The notes: a model not told the origin generated them from the letters alone. DNA of 64,000 nt from Gnetum montanum (GCA_015680685.1 MNCI01037756.1:37475-101474), one strand, 5' to 3'. Shown: positions 1 through 12,127, counted from the first letter of the stretch. A program made the numbers and translations.

Positions 1-451
1 ATTTTGATCAATTAAGAAAATCATTAAATTACACAAGAATGACCCCTTCAAGCATATGTGTGACACTTGGTAGCTCAGAAATGACTAGCGTTTGATAGCC
101 CAGTAGTGTTTGCACTGGTTCAGGATGTGTACGACAAGTGGGAATGGATGCTTATGTTAGGATTAGTTAGAACTTAGTTAATGAGTAGTTAAGTTAAATT
201 AGTCACCTAGTTACTTCTCCCTTTCCCTATTAGCATAGGACATAATAAAATAAAATATATAAAAATCATATGCCTCAAGGTTACTTAACCATACAATCAT
301 GACATACAAGTAAGTTTGGGAAGATAACAATCAATCAACCTGTCCTTGTTCCACAAGGGCACATAAGCACTTAGTCTTGGAATTTGACCAGATTGTGTGT
401 GAAATGCTCGTATTCGTATGGTTGAGTATAGGGGTACCTTGCCACTCATCA
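1..451 (+). repeat. 3' part of an LTR (upstream element or solo LTR)
   Basis: The stretch matches the second half of the LTR at 1000-1808 in order: the 'cacttggtag' and 'gcccagtag' words, 'ttcaggatgtgta', then the terminal segment ending ggggtaccttgccactcatca at 451. The same terminal segment closes the LTRs at 23151 and 30787. No primer-binding site follows position 451, so this is either the 3' LTR of an element lying left of the window or a solo LTR. The 5' end is cut off by the window edge. Confidence 0.75.
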
Positions 452-999
452 ACCTTAATTGATTCTTCTTCTCAACAAGTTGAATTTAATTTGATCATGG
501 ACTGGTTTCAAATGGGTATTTATGAGATTGTCTAATCTTCATGTTTCTTATTGTGATAGGTTACTAACATTTTTGTTATGTGCTTTATCTTCTATAAGTA
601 TTGGTTGATAGGTACTATGAGCCATACATTATATTTTTAGTAGTACTTATGCATAATAGTTGTTATTATTATTATAAAGTCTTTGGTAATGTCTATGGCA
701 ACATATCTTTCATAGCATTTAGGCTTCAATGAGTTAGATTGCTAGAGGTTCAACTTGTTTTATGGCATGAGTTTTAGGAACTTTTATCTTTAAAACATTT
801 TTAAAATTTTATAATTTATTGTAAATAGAATCGAGGTTGGATGATGGATAGAGCTTGTTACCTTTTTAGTTGAAAAGTGATTACATGCTCTTAGGGTGGT
901 ATTAGACATATTATTAGCTCAATATGTTCTCTCATAACAAACTTGAGGCTCTGGTTCTTCTTTAATTAGGGACTTGGGATAAGAGCCATCATGAAATAT
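452..999. other. AT-rich spacer, no gene seen
   Basis: Between the LTR end at 451 and the next LTR start at 1000 the sequence is AT-rich with stops in all frames. I see no coding, RNA or repeat signal in it. Confidence 0.5.
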
Positions 1000-1808
1000 T
1001 GATGAGTCACATTTTTGGAACACATCAACACGATGCCATTAATGCAACCCCATCAACGTGATCCCATTGATGTGGATTTTAACATGTTGATGTGTACTCA
1101 TCGACGTGGTACATTGTGTCCACCTATAAATGTGTGCCTACCTACTACATTTATGGCAATGCTTTAGTAGTTGTAGAAAATATCTTGCAATTTTTCCCCT
1201 TGAAAGTTAGAAAATTTTCTAAGTACCCACAGTAGAACTCAAAGAAGTATACATATCTTTATTTGAGCACTGATGTAAGCACCTTAGTGTGGACGGTAAT
1301 AAAGATGACCTTTTATGATCAAACCTTGTAGCACCTAGAATAGATTAATTGTTTGCTTATGCATTTAATATTCATCCAATTTACTTTAGTATTTCTAAGT
1401 AATTAATTAATATCAATTAAATAGAAAACATAAATATGCCACTTCAAGCATACATTTAACACTTGGTAATCCTAGCAACACTTAATGCTTGGTAACCCAA
1501 TGACACTATAAAGTGTTCAGGATGTGTATAGAAAGTGAGAATGAATGCTTATGTTAAGGGTAATTAAAGATAAGCTAGTTATCAAACTAAATAAGCATTT
1601 AATTACCTTATTCTTGTTCTTAGGTGACTTAATTCATAAAAGAAAAAATGATAAAAATCATATGTCTTAGTTACACTTAAGCATACACTTACACTTTATA
1701 AGTGAAACAGGAAGACAACAATTGTAGTAGTTATGGAATTTGATCAAATCGCTGAGTTCACACTAGTGATTCATATGGTTGGGTGTAGGATATATTCACT
1801 TCTCATTA
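1000..1808 (+). repeat. 5' LTR of element 1
   Basis: Starts TGATGAGTCA, as does the LTR at 29986, and ends ctcatta directly before the primer site. TATAAATG lies at 1125-1132. Upstream of it, in U3, a short imperfect palindrome of the type ATCAACGTGAT / ATTGATGTGG recurs several times (about 1025-1110). The same position in the other LTRs of this family holds GATATC-type palindromes instead. Length about 809 bp. Confidence 0.75.
1125..1132 (+). promoter_or_regulatory. TATA box of element 1 LTR
   Basis: TATAAATG about 125 bp inside the LTR. It occupies the same relative place as TATAAATA in the LTRs of elements 2 and 3, just after the palindromic U3 repeats. Confidence 0.6.
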
Positions 1809-1809
1809 T

Positions 1810-1827
1810 TGGTGCTATTGTTGGGGA
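1810..1827 (+). other. Primer-binding site (tRNA-Asp), element 1
   Basis: TGGTGCTATTGTTGGGGA matches the complement of the plant tRNA-Asp 3' end (TGGCGCCGTTGCCGGGGA) except for transitions at five positions, mostly C to T. It lies one base after the LTR end, the normal place for minus-strand priming. tRNA-Asp priming is typical of Athila/Tat elements. Confidence 0.8.
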
Positions 1828-1962
1828 CTTTAGTTAGCTATGTGCGCTATCTAGGACTTAGTGAAAATTATTCAACATCATTAAAATGAACCTTAAAGTC
1901 ACAATCATTCTGAGTAATAGTAATAATATTAAAAGCATAATGTTATTTTCTTCAAATATAAA

Positions 1963-4300
1963 ATGGATTTTTCTTACAAGGATGATTCTCTATCGAAGTT
2001 TGAGCATACATCCAATCAATAAAGGAATAAATGATCAAATCAGCCAGTGCCCCAACAATGTAAATTGGTATATACTCATCTTGATGAGTATGTGCTGGAC
2101 TTCACCTTTGTCCTATATCAGGATGAACAAATGTAGTGGAGGGATATGGAGGGCAACATTGTGTTATCGTCTAATTGATTAGTTCTTGCAATGCTACACC
2201 AAACTCTTATGAAGTTTGACATCCACGGGCTTCATGTTGAATACATTGTGTAGGACCATGACTCTAGGGATTACCATCTCACTGAGGAACAACACAAAAG
2301 AGATCGACAATAGGGGAGGTGCTATGAAGCTTCAAAGAAAAAATAGTTCAATAATCCCTTGTTCTTGTTAGGTCAAAAAGACAGTGAGGATCCCTTTTTT
2401 AGGGGTTCTCAATTCATTAACTCTCCTACCCTTGGTTTTAATGAAGGAGGCTTAAACCAAAACTTATAGTCCATTATAAACAATCTTGGATTAGGCAAGA
2501 ATGGGCCCCATAATCATGGGGGATCCAAAGGTAGGAGTCATGGCAGGGACAAGGATAGCCATCATAATGATGACCATGGCTATGATCATGGAAGAGGAAG
2601 TGACAATAGTCCTCCTTCCTCTTCTCCTTCATCATCATCTTCTTCCTTCTCTAGTTCTAACTGAAGTTGTAGAGGGCCTGACCATGATGGAGGTGATTGA
2701 TGAGATAGAGATGATCATAGGGCCCACCAAACTAGTCAAGATTAGGGGTGTGGGAAATCAAGGGAGGTTCACCACCATGAAGGAAGGAATAATAGAGGAC
2801 ATCATGGACATCATGGCCATCACAGAGGCTATGACCATGATAAGACTTTGCTTGAAACTTGAAATAAGATAAACATCATAAGGGTAGTGAGAATTCCAAC
2901 AAGGCATGTGAAAGATAGTAGAATCAAGTGGTTGGATATGAAAAATATCTCCAATTTTGAAGGGGGATACAACTCAAATCCGCAAAGTTATCTTCAAGCC
3001 TTTCATGATGCCTGTGCCTTATAGAATGTGGAGAAAAAATGGAAAAATTTCAAAGTTATTCCCAAAAACACTCATTAAAGAAGCTAAAAGTTGGTATTAG
3101 TCCTTAGAGCTAGAATCAATCCGTAGATGGAGTACAATTCTTGAGCTCTTCAATGATAAGTATCAAATGCATTCTTGAGTGTCCAACTTGAGAAAGCAGA
3201 TCCAAGGTTGGAAACAGAAAACACATGAACCCTTGGATGCAACCATGGGTAGTTACTATTCTGTCTTGCATCATTGTCTTGGCCATGGGTATCCTAAAAG
3301 GAAGTAGCTTCACCATATCATAAACGGATTCTAAAAAAAAATGAGGAGAACTCTTGGGGTTTATGCCCAAGGGAGACTTTTAGAACTTAGAGCCCATCAA
3401 ATTTAAAGGTTGATAAAGTAGGTTACAAAAGAAGAAGTAGAGTTGATAAAAAGGAAAAGTGTAGAGAAATAAAATCAAGATTCTTCCATTAGAAAAAGGG
3501 AGGCCTAGTTTTATGACAATAAGGAGGAGGCACCACTTGATGTGGTGGTACAATAGAAGACCTTGTCAATTTAAACATCTATCTTTAAAATTTCTACCAA
3601 GGTAGATAAAATGTGGAACACTTTGGATGAAAATTTCCAAACTGCTCTTTGAAAATAGCAAAGAAATACAAAGAGGAAAGTAGTGATTGTGATCACAGGA
3701 GAAGGAAGGAATTTGAATGTACCCACCAAAGGGGTAAGGGCAAGGTTGTTGTAGTAGAGGAGGTTGTGGAGACTGAAACAAATGATGATGGTGGGTGTAA
3801 CATCTTCCAATACAAACATCCTAAGGGATTTTTTTTCATTATGTCACACTTGTAGGAGTCTAGGGTGTACACTCTAAATACTAAATTAGCTAGAAGGTAA
3901 GCACCCAAAAGATTACCCTATCCTCAAGGAAACCCTAGGTAGTTCCACTAACAACAAGCCTATTATTTGAGTGGATTTCTACCAAAACCTTATGAGTAGT
4001 ACCTTCAATGGTAGCATCCATAGTCATGGGGGATACCACCACCAAGGCAACAGTACCCTTACCATTAGCAAGATTTGTATGAATACTATGTTCAGCAATC
4101 CATTTCTTTGCATGACTCTTCTAGTCATGCTTCATTCCAGAATCACTTCTACCCTCTTGAGTATTATAGAGCCCAATATCCAAGAGGGGAATCCCCATTT
4201 TCTCATTACCCTTCTCATCCTTCTGCACATGTCCCTCTACCCTCAACTTAATTATCACCTTCTTCATTAATGTACGATGAAATTCTAGCCCAACCATAGT
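1963..4300 (+). pseudogene. gag pseudogene, element 1
   Basis: Structural capsid/nucleocapsid protein. The ATG at 1963 opens a frame (MDFSYKDDSLSKF...) that aligns with the gag N-terminus of element 2 (shared 'YTHLDEY' / 'YTHPDEY' and 'EGNIVL' / 'QGNIVL' words). From about 2490 to 2860 the frame encodes a low-complexity region rich in His, Asp, Gly, Arg and Ser, including an HGHHGHHGHHRG run. The capsid core follows at about 2930-3420 (SNFEG, SYLQAFHDA, later EPLDAT). At about 3800 is CNIFQYKHPKGFF, the degraded equivalent of the CEICHYDHPKGCCP motif of element 2. Several stops and at least two frameshifts break the gene. Confidence 0.75.
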
Positions 4301-4499
4301 AATGAAATGCCACCAGGGCTGTTAACTTATAACCAACTCCTTAGCTAAGTGATTTGGAAACCAAATCCTAGAAAAGACCATTCTTTTGAATCAACAATCC
4401 TATAAATCCCTTATAGACATATGCAACTGATATTCCCACTTCTCTCACATCCTTTGTATCTACTCCATTTGAGTTCCCTTCAAACCAAATACCTTTCAA

Positions 4500-5025
4500 A
4501 GTGCATACCGTCATGTTGACCCATGCAGTGATTGATTGGATTAAGGTTGGTCACCTTTCCAACAAAGATCTAATCCTTGCTAGGAATGAGCCTTGCAAGG
4601 CTCTTCTTGATTTAGGTTCTTATGTAAATTTGAGTCCTCATAAGATGTACAAAGCCTAGAACTTGCCTCCACTGAAGAAGAGCTTAATTCATCTTGAGTT
4701 TGTAGATCAATTCATCACTGTTCCTTTTGGACTGGTGGAGGACATTGTAACCACCATTTGTGGGTGGTCCTATCCTACTAACTTCTTAGTGACCTATGTT
4801 TATAATTGCAAGGGGGACTTCCCAATCATCATGGGAAGGGCTTGGTTAAGCACCATTGATGCATGGTTGGAAATCAGAGACCTTTCCTTGGAGATTTTCA
4901 AGGAAAATGCACTTGAAAAGATAGAGAAAAAGAGAGTTCCATGCATTGCATACAGTGATACAAGGAGAAATTGTGTGCAAAAAATATGGTCCATAAAAAG
5001 TACATCCATCACAACATGGAGCTAG
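4500..5025 (+). pseudogene. Retropepsin-type protease pseudogene, element 1
   Basis: Aspartic protease that would process the Gag-Pol polyprotein. The frame reads CKALLDLGSYVNLSPHKMY, equivalent to the LLDSG active-site loop of element 2; the catalytic triad residue after Asp is Leu instead of Ser or Thr. Downstream are the strand and flap motifs (PFGLVEDIVTTICGW, then DFPIIMGRAWLS), where the GRAWL motif corresponds to GRPFL of plant retropepsins. A TAG interrupts the frame just after the active site, before the clean stretch that begins at 4663. Confidence 0.8.
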
Positions 5026-5353
5026 TGTGGAGATGTGTTTGAAATCCATAGGTACGTGTACATAGCAACCACAAAATAGGAGGGCATCTAGTGGTTGATA
5101 GCTTATCTTAATAGCAGCTCAATAATTTGCATGGAACTAGCTGAGAGCTTGAAAAGTGCATACGTTAAAGGCATGAATGAACTAGAGTGAGTTCATTGCC
5201 AAATCTTTGATAATGAACTTGATGATACTAATTGGGGAGAGTTGGAAATCCTTGAAAATTTCAAACAGGAACCCCTAAAGTTGAAAAATCTACTTGTTGG
5301 CATGGAATATGCTTTTCTAAATAATGTAAAGTTAGTGATAATCAATGTTAATC

Positions 5354-5439
5354 TTGCTCTTGAACAAAAAGAAAAGCTATTGAAGGTGGTCAACANATTG
5401 CTCTTGAACAAAAAGAAAAGCTATTGAAGGTGGTCAACA
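5354..5439 (+). repeat. 42-bp exact duplication around a single N
   Basis: The 42 bases at 5354-5395 recur identically at 5398-5439, with one N at 5396. Everything around them is strongly decayed, so an exact duplicate next to an N is more likely a contig-join artefact than biology. Confidence 0.7.
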
Positions 5440-5559
5440 AATGGCCAACAACCTTTTCTTGGTCATATCTTGAACTTGCTAAGATTGATCCTAGGATATT
5501 CTAGCATCACATCTATAGAGATCCTTCCATAAAGCCAAAGAGGCAGCCATAACAATGGT

Positions 5560-6760
5560 TGAATCTCAAACTAAAGTAGATCATCAAGGAAGAGATTGCA
5601 AAACTCCTCAAGGAAGGGTTCATCTATTCCATTATGGATAGCAAGTGGGTTAGCCCACTTGTAATAGTGCCAAAGAAAGGTGGCAAGTGAAGAGTTTGTA
5701 TTAACTTTAGGCTATTAAACATGGTGACTTACAAAGATCATTTTCCATTGTCATTTGTGGACCAGGTGTTGGATACCATCTCTAGGCATTGTTACTACAA
5801 TTTTTGGGCAGTTATAGTGGCTATAACCAAATTCAGATTGCACATGAGAATCAGGCCAAAACAACATTCACAAGTTCCTAGTAAAATTTCTCATACAAAA
5901 AGACATAATTTAGTCTATGCAATGCCCTTGCAAACCTTCCAATGCCTTATTCTAAGAATCTTTCAATAGCATATTGGTAGTGGGATGGAAGTCTTCATGG
6001 ATGACTTCTCCACCTATGGCACTACATTTAAGCAAGCCTTGGACTGCCTTGAGCAACTGCTAAAAAGGTGTGTGGAGACTAACCTTTTTCTCAATTGGAA
6101 AAAAATCCAAGGAATTACCCATCAACTAGAAACTGTCAAAGATGTTCAGTCATTTCTTGGTCATACTAGCTACTATTGATGATTCATAGAGAATTTCTCT
6201 AAGATTTCCAAATCATTAGTAGAGATGACAAAGAAGGATGGTTTGTTTGTTTGGACTAAGAAATTCAAGAAAGCATTCTAGCAACTCAAGTAGAAGCTTG
6301 TAGAAACTCTAATTCCAAGACCACCTGGCTAGTTTAGACCATTCCACATCATGACAAATGCATCAAATTATGTTTTGAAATTTGTTCTTACATAGTTGGA
6401 TGATTAAAAATGTCCTTACTACATCCATTATGTGATCCAAAGCATTGTGGCTTTACAACTAAACTACACCATAATAGAGAAGCAATTGATGGTGGTGGTG
6501 TATGCCTTGGAAAAATTTAAGCACTATGTGCTTGGGTACAAGGTGTTCATGCATACAGACCATAGCATAATTTAGTTCCTAATGAACAAATCAATGGTGA
6601 TCCCCCACATCATACAGTGGCTTGTGATCTTGCAAAAATTCAATCTCATGATGGTAGATTGAAAGAAAACTAAGAATGTCATTGCTAACCACTTGTCTTA
6701 GTTAAGATGGGACAACAAAGAGGAGGAGAGCTCACTACCTGATAAATTTTCTAATGAACT
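5560..6760 (+). pseudogene. Reverse transcriptase and RNase H pseudogene, element 1
   Basis: RT start: IKEEIAKLLKEGFIY, then SKWVSPLVIVPKKGG and R.CINFRLLN (fingers and palm). The active site is VFMDDFSTYG at about 5985-6010, followed by LEQLLKRCVETNLFLNW. This is the Athila/Tat pattern. RNase H follows from about 6230: PFHIMTNASNYVL, where the first catalytic Asp (TDAS) has become Asn, then TIIEKQLMVVVYALEKF, HTDHS and a terminal NVIANHLS. Stops and shifts occur throughout. A segment between the YAMPLQ motif and the active site appears deleted, because the usual span between them is longer. Confidence 0.85.
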
Positions 6761-6779
6761 CCTCTTTTCTTGTGCTATA

Positions 6780-7830
6780 AATGAACAAGTGCTTGCTAAA
6801 TGTAACTGGTAATATGGAATCCTCACTTATCTTCTCACTCAAGAGATGTCATAAGAGTTGGATCATAAGAAGAAACAACAATTTCTTCATTAGGACAAAT
6901 GCTTCATGGAGATCAATGGACATCTTTACAAGGTGTGCACCAATGGTTTGGTTTGTTGGTATGTTCTTAATGCTAATTAACTGCATGTTCTCTAAGATGC
7001 TCACGAGGATCCTTGTGAAGGCCACTATGTTGGAAGATGCATGGCTATTAAGATCTCGATGGTAGGATATTATTGGCCAACACTTTTCAAGGACACTTAC
7101 CAATTCATCTACTCTTGTGAATGCTACCAATGTGGTGGTGGGATGACTACTTGTATGGAGGGACCTCAATAGTGGATCTAGCCACTAGAACCCTTCAACA
7201 TCTAGGGCATTAACTTCATGGGTCCCATCACACCCATGTCAAATGGAAAGGCATACATCATAGTCACTTTTGACTATTGTACAAAATGGATAGAAGTAGT
7301 AGTCATCACTAACTATAGATCCTCTACATCTACTCATTTTGTACAATAAAATGTTATAAACAGGTTTGGGATGCCACATGCATTGATTTTTGATAATGGT
7401 ACTCACTTTACAGGCACCACATTTTGAAAAATCATGCAATGCTTGGGGGTAGAACATAAATTAACAATACCTTGCCATCCCCAAGCCAATGGTCAAGATA
7501 ATGTTACAAATGGGAAGATCATTAAGATCTTTTCTAGAAAAATTAGCAAATATAGGAGAGACTAGAGCACTAAACTTAATGATGCTTTTTGGGCCTACTG
7601 CTCAACATGGAAGGGCCTTACATCATTTATAAAACCTTTTCCTGTAGGGCTATGTTGATCTACAAAACGGAAAGCCCAAATAAGAAGCTATTGATCAACA
7701 CACAATAAGTTAAACCTTTCCATGAGCCCAAGAGAGCTAGTTCTAACAGCACCTCCTTGGATAGACAACCTCACTCAATATTTCGGATCTCCTCCTTTCA
7801 ACTCATCATAGAAGAGATGGCCATCCATGC
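6780..7830 (+). pseudogene. Integrase pseudogene, element 1
   Basis: The zinc-binding HHCC region is recognisable (GHYVG, YYWPTLFKD, CECYQC). The catalytic core reads GINFMGPITPMSNGKAYI, where the first Asp of the DDE triad (usually DFMGP) is Asn; IFDNGTHF keeps the second Asp; PQANGQDNVTN stands where PQANGQVEATN is usual, so the Glu is lost too. The C-terminal part is traceable to about 7830. Both Asp-to-Asn changes are G-to-A transitions, fitting deamination on the opposite strand. Confidence 0.85.
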
Positions 7831-8570
7831 TAATCAATCAAAGTGGCTCCCTAATTTTTTATACTTTTTTGTTTTACACCTTTTTGTTTTTATGCTTTTT
7901 GTTTTACAACATCATTAGTGTAGTTTTTTCTTTCTTACATATTTTACAATTTTTCTATATTTTACTTTATTTTGATGTGTGTTTTTCTTATTTTTTCTAA
8001 TGTTCTACTTTGTTTTCCTTTATTGTTCGTAGGACATAGTGATGCTGTAACTATTTGCTAATGGTGGTTTGTACTTGATGTTTTTGATTGGTAATGTCTA
8101 GATTCAATCTTTGAATTTTGGTATTGATAACTAATACATGGTTTCTTTTTCATGGAAGAGGTAGTTAGTCCACATCATCCACCCATCCACAAAACTCTAT
8201 GGTGTTCATTGTTTTGGAAATATGAGGTCCCTTTCTTTAATGAAACTTTAATAGACTTCTAATCTTTGTAATTTATAAACTTGGAAAGGATTAAATGGAT
8301 TAATAAGGGTGTGACTTCAATGGGATTTGATGCTCTCTATACTTGCCTACCCTCTTGAGTGCATGAGTGTTTCCATGAATTTCTTACTGTTCCATTGTCA
8401 ACCAATAATAGGAAGTCAAATCTTTGCATGGTGTGGTTTCCATCCAAAAATCCATAAAAACATAAAATCCAAAAAAAAAATGATGGGAATTCAAAGCACA
8501 TCCTTTAGAATTAATAATAGGCTACCAACATTGGTTGTGGAACTAGAGAAATAGGCTACTAGCACCCATC
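7831..8570 (+). repeat. Post-pol block shared with elements 2 and 3
   Basis: Begins with a T-rich tract containing repeated 'ttttgtttta' words (7850-8010). A non-coding segment follows, with 'cacccatccac', 'gggtgtgacttcaa' and a stretch ending near 'ttcttactg'. The same order of words is found on the minus strand in element 2 (about 16740-17270) and on the plus strand in element 3 (25280-25860). It lies after integrase here, after protease in element 2 and after gag in element 3, so it marks where pol was lost in the other two copies. Confidence 0.65.
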
Positions 8571-9779
8571 GAATCCCTGATCATTGAATGAGAATAGGTG
8601 AATGATAAGATGATGGAGCAAGAATTTATGAGTGAGGAGGTACATGATGATGCACCTCCACCTCCTCCTTTAGCAAAGGCTCTTGCACCCCCTTAAAGGA
8701 AAGGCTCAACCCCTCCAACTTAAGTATCTTTGTCTCCCAATTCTTCTTCCCCTTCTCTCTTTTGTATGTTTGAGATGTTATGATAGAGGGTATTGATTCT
8801 ATTATTTGCTCTCTTATTTATCATATTTCCATTAATTCACATGCATTCTTCTTCTCTCTTTTATTGAGATGATAAAGAGCTAGTTGGAAGGCTATGATTG
8901 ATATCCCTTTCACTTGGTTTCCTCTATTTTCCAAGCTTGGATGGAAAGTTATGCATTGATGTAACCTATAGTTGCTCATAGCTCAGAGTCTTAACTTAGA
9001 AATTGATTTCCAATGAGTTTATAAATATTCAAGTGAACAATGCCTACCATACAACCATCACAAGTTAATTTCTAGCATCAAAAAACTAAGAAACAAGTGG
9101 AGCTACCTTTAAGCAGAGTTGGTGGTAGCACCGAAGTTGTATATGAGTTGGACAAGGTACTGCAAGATCATGTGACCTGATTGAGCTTGTAGCCTAGAGT
9201 TTTCTTCAAATGTAGTTTGCAACCACTTGTAATTTATTTTGTGATAGAAAATGGAATCCATTATTGCAAGTTCCTACGACTTGCATCCCTGTTGCAGTCA
9301 TTATGGATTTTTTCAAGTTAATTCAGTTACTCGACCATTGGGAATAGTTGACTAAGACTATTGATCATAGTCCCTCACAATAGTTGATTAACTAGATGAT
9401 TCTACCTCAGAAAAGTAGTTGTGACCCAGTTATAACTCATGCTCAGGTCACAACCATTAGTCGGAAGTTATTGCAACCATCAATTGAAGTCATTTTGCAT
9501 TGGATTGAAGTGAAATTATAAGAGGAAATACATAAGGGATATAGAGACATATAGAGAGATATACGAAAGATAATATATAGAAATTATTTAGAGAACTTAA
9601 AGATATATGGTTGAAGTTTGTTAATGACTTTGTTGTAATGAGATTATTTCTTGAGATTTAATTATTGAGTGATTGATGTTTTTCTCTTTGTTAGAGTAAA
9701 AAAATGTTAAGTGTTCTTCATCATAATTCTTGCACCTCACCATCATGTAATACAATGTCCTCTATTGGATTGATTTCCA
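8571..9779. other. Unassigned AT-rich DNA
   Basis: 8600-8700 contains a short proline-rich reading (PPPPPLAKALAPP) that may be the tail of element 1. From 8800 on I recognise nothing coding. At 9417-9455 the inverted pair GTTGTGACC / GGTCACAAC and a later 'attataagagg' resemble the U3 layout of the family LTRs, but no LTR end is recognisable. Confidence 0.35.
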
Positions 9780-10560
9780 CATTCAACTGTGCAAGCACAC
9801 TTGAACAAAGAACCATAATAATCATCAACCTACATGTTCATCACACATGTTGCCTTTTTTGGTTATGGTTGTGGCAAAAACTCACCTTGTATTAATGGTG
9901 GTGGCATTGGTGGAAGTAAAGTGTGAGAATGTTGATAGGGTTCCAAAAATTGATAAGAGGCATAACATGATGATTCAACACATAAAGAAGTTGGTTGATG
10001 ATATTCTAGATGATAGTTGTAATGTGAAGGTACATGAGCAATAGCATCACTAGGAGAAATAGGCTATTGGATGTAATATCCATAAGGATTATGTTGGAGG
10101 AAAGGACACTGCTACTTGGGAGGCAGCATCCCCCACGATTGTGGATTTTTCCACTACTAGTAGTACTACTTTTGAAGTTGAAGAGAAGCACCAATTAGAT
10201 AGCAATGTTGCTGTTGGTAAGGCTATCAGTAATTGCCTTGATGATAAGGTAATCTCCTAGACATCTAGTTCTTGATCAACTTAGCATTCCTAGCATATGT
10301 CCCTAATGCATGCAAATATTTCATGATAGGAAAACATCCTTTAGAATGTTCATATTGGCAAATGTTGCATCCATAATGTTCTTATGTTTCTAAATCATCA
10401 ACCTATTCCACTGTAGTAATTTTCTCTTTTTGCTTATGTATGTCCTTCCCTATTTTCTTTTTTTTTTATCTCCTCTTGCTATGCTCATGTCTCTTTTGTT
10501 TTGTCTTGTACTACCTTCCAAGTTTATGCAAATTTGTAATCCATCGAGTCCCACATTTTG
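9780..10560 (-). pseudogene. gag C-terminal remnant, element 4
   Basis: Read on the minus strand, the tail IQGEFLPQP followed by a stop and PKKATCVMNM matches MQGELPPQP, stop, QRHAARVVNI in element 2. Further upstream the proline-rich 'PYQHSHTLLPPMPPPL' and the tract around 10060-10160 (reading SWGMLPPK-like in element 2's gag frame) also align with 18290-18620. A degraded zinc-knuckle (CNICQYEHSKG-like) lies near 10330-10400. The region is too broken to encode protein. Confidence 0.6.
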
Positions 10561-10869
10561 TTAACCTTGGCCACAGTTTCTGAAATGAATTTCTAAATTA
10601 ACAAGGTTTTCCTCTAAACCACCTCATCTAAATGATTTTTTTCTTCTTATATATTGTGGGCATGCATCTTCCTCTCATAAAAGGATGGATCCTTGTACTC
10701 TTCGCACTTTCTCTTTTTTGAGCTTTTCTTCTTCCATGACCACATGATTAATGAGTATTTGAAGTTGATAGGTCCTTTGTGTGTAGTAAATATGCCCAAC
10801 ACTCTACCATATGATTTATAAGTATCACTATAGACTGTGTCATAATTCATGGATAGTACTAGCATCACT

Positions 10870-11596
10870 GTTTAGGGAGTTAGACTATAATTAGGTATTG
10901 TTGTCTGCCCACTTAGGCTCATGGTAAATCCTTAATCATATAGTTTAGTTTAAGCAAAACATATGATGGGTTTATGTTCTTTAATTATAGATAAGCTAAA
11001 TAAAAACATAGAATTTAATTAATTGAATGTAATTACTAAAATAAGAAGATAATTCCTAAGCTATCCTATGGATGATGAGCATCCATTCCTTAGCTTGCCA
11101 TCACATTTCTAGATTATTCACATAAATTCCTAGGGTTACCAAACTAATGCACTACTAGGTGTATCATGTAGTTAGTTGCTCAAATTACCAAGTGGATATA
11201 AATTTAATGCTCGAAGTTAAGTTGTATCCATTCTACCATGGTTTAATATATAATGGAAGTGTAAAATATTTAAGCTATATTGCATTGAAAATAAATTGCA
11301 ATGAAAGTAAAACTATGTGACATCTAAGTGCTGCAATATGTAAGAATCAATCTTGGTGATTATTGTCATTCATGGTTACATTTAGATGTATCCATTGGAA
11401 TCAAACACATGCTACAAACACTCACTGCTCAAACAAAAAAAATAAATTACAAGAATTTGGCTACCTACTAACTTAATGGTGTAATAAATGTAATAGGTGA
11501 ATCATATTTATAGGCATTTATTACAATTGCAACTTTTCTTCTCAAGTTGTGACATCACATCTACAATGTTATAGTCAACTACAAAACTATTCATCA
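10870..11596 (-). repeat. LTR of element 4
   Basis: On the minus strand it starts TGATGAATAG at 11596, has a TATAAATA-type box near 11505, and contains words of the family LTR ('cacttggtaa', 'ggaatggatgctcatc', 'gtgggcagacaac'). It runs to about 10870 and lacks the terminal ggggtacctt...catca segment, so the U5 end is lost. Confidence 0.55.
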
Positions 11597-12127
11597 AATT
11601 GGTAACAACAACATTATAGAGGACAAGAAGATAAAATGTGGATAATACTTCCATGGTTTTTTTGGTTTGTGTATGGTAGGAACATCAATGTGAATTATTA
11701 CTTTGGCTCTTTGAAGGAATGTTGCAAAATTTCAAAGGAACTAACAATATTGTTTAGTTATATCTATAGAAGGAAAATGTGAATAATAGTTTACATGTTG
11801 TTTTGTTTGTTTTTTATTAATGAAATTATCTTGTAACCCAACCACTATAGATCTAAGGATGTTCAGTTGATTAAAAAAATATTTTTTCTTATAGATCCCT
11901 ATTAGAAAATGCAAATTTGACATATAACTAAAATAACCTCTAAGTACCATATTTAAATATGATTGTTTACTTCGCTATTGGTGCAAATGTCTTTTTATAT
12001 TGAATGTGTTTTCTTTGTGTAAAGCCTTTAATTACTAATGCCTATTGAACTTGCTCTCTCCTTATGCTCATTTTCTTTTGGTGATTCATCCTAGCACAAT
12101 ATATTGTTAGTTCCTTTGCTAATTTAA
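11597..12127. other. AT-rich spacer, no gene seen
   Basis: No reading frame of interest and no recognisable repeat. The interval presumably is intron or intergenic host DNA between insertions. Confidence 0.4.

Larger units (their letters stand above)
1000..8760 (+). mobile_element. Element 1: decayed Ty3/gypsy (Athila/Tat-type) retrotransposon
   Basis: Order of parts: 5' LTR (1000-1808), tRNA-Asp primer site (1810-1827), gag, aspartic protease, reverse transcriptase, RNase H, integrase, a T-rich tract and a non-coding block shared with elements 2 and 3. Domain order PR-RT-RH-IN and the FMDDF form of the RT active site fit the Athila/Tat branch of Ty3/gypsy. Every ORF is broken by stops and frameshifts. 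I could not find a matching 3' LTR; the element seems to lose recognisable sequence after about 8.76 kb, so its right end is only approximate. It is the only copy in the window of this family that keeps pol. Confidence 0.8.
9780..11596 (-). mobile_element. Element 4: truncated gag plus LTR remnant of the same family
   Basis: Minus-strand LTR (10870-11596) followed by a gag remnant (about 9780-10560). Compared with element 2, the primer site, gag N-terminus and capsid core (about 700 bp) are missing between LTR and zinc-knuckle region, so an internal deletion has occurred. No second LTR was found on its low-coordinate side. Confidence 0.6.

Noticed and set aside
2501-2872. 123-codon Met/Ile-rich frame
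   Set aside because: It is the shifted reading of the His/Asp/Gly-rich gag tract, whose frame continues into the capsid core.
9847-10044. Plus-strand 65-codon frame with Val-rich start
   Set aside because: The minus strand of this DNA aligns with gag of element 2, so the plus frame is a shadow.
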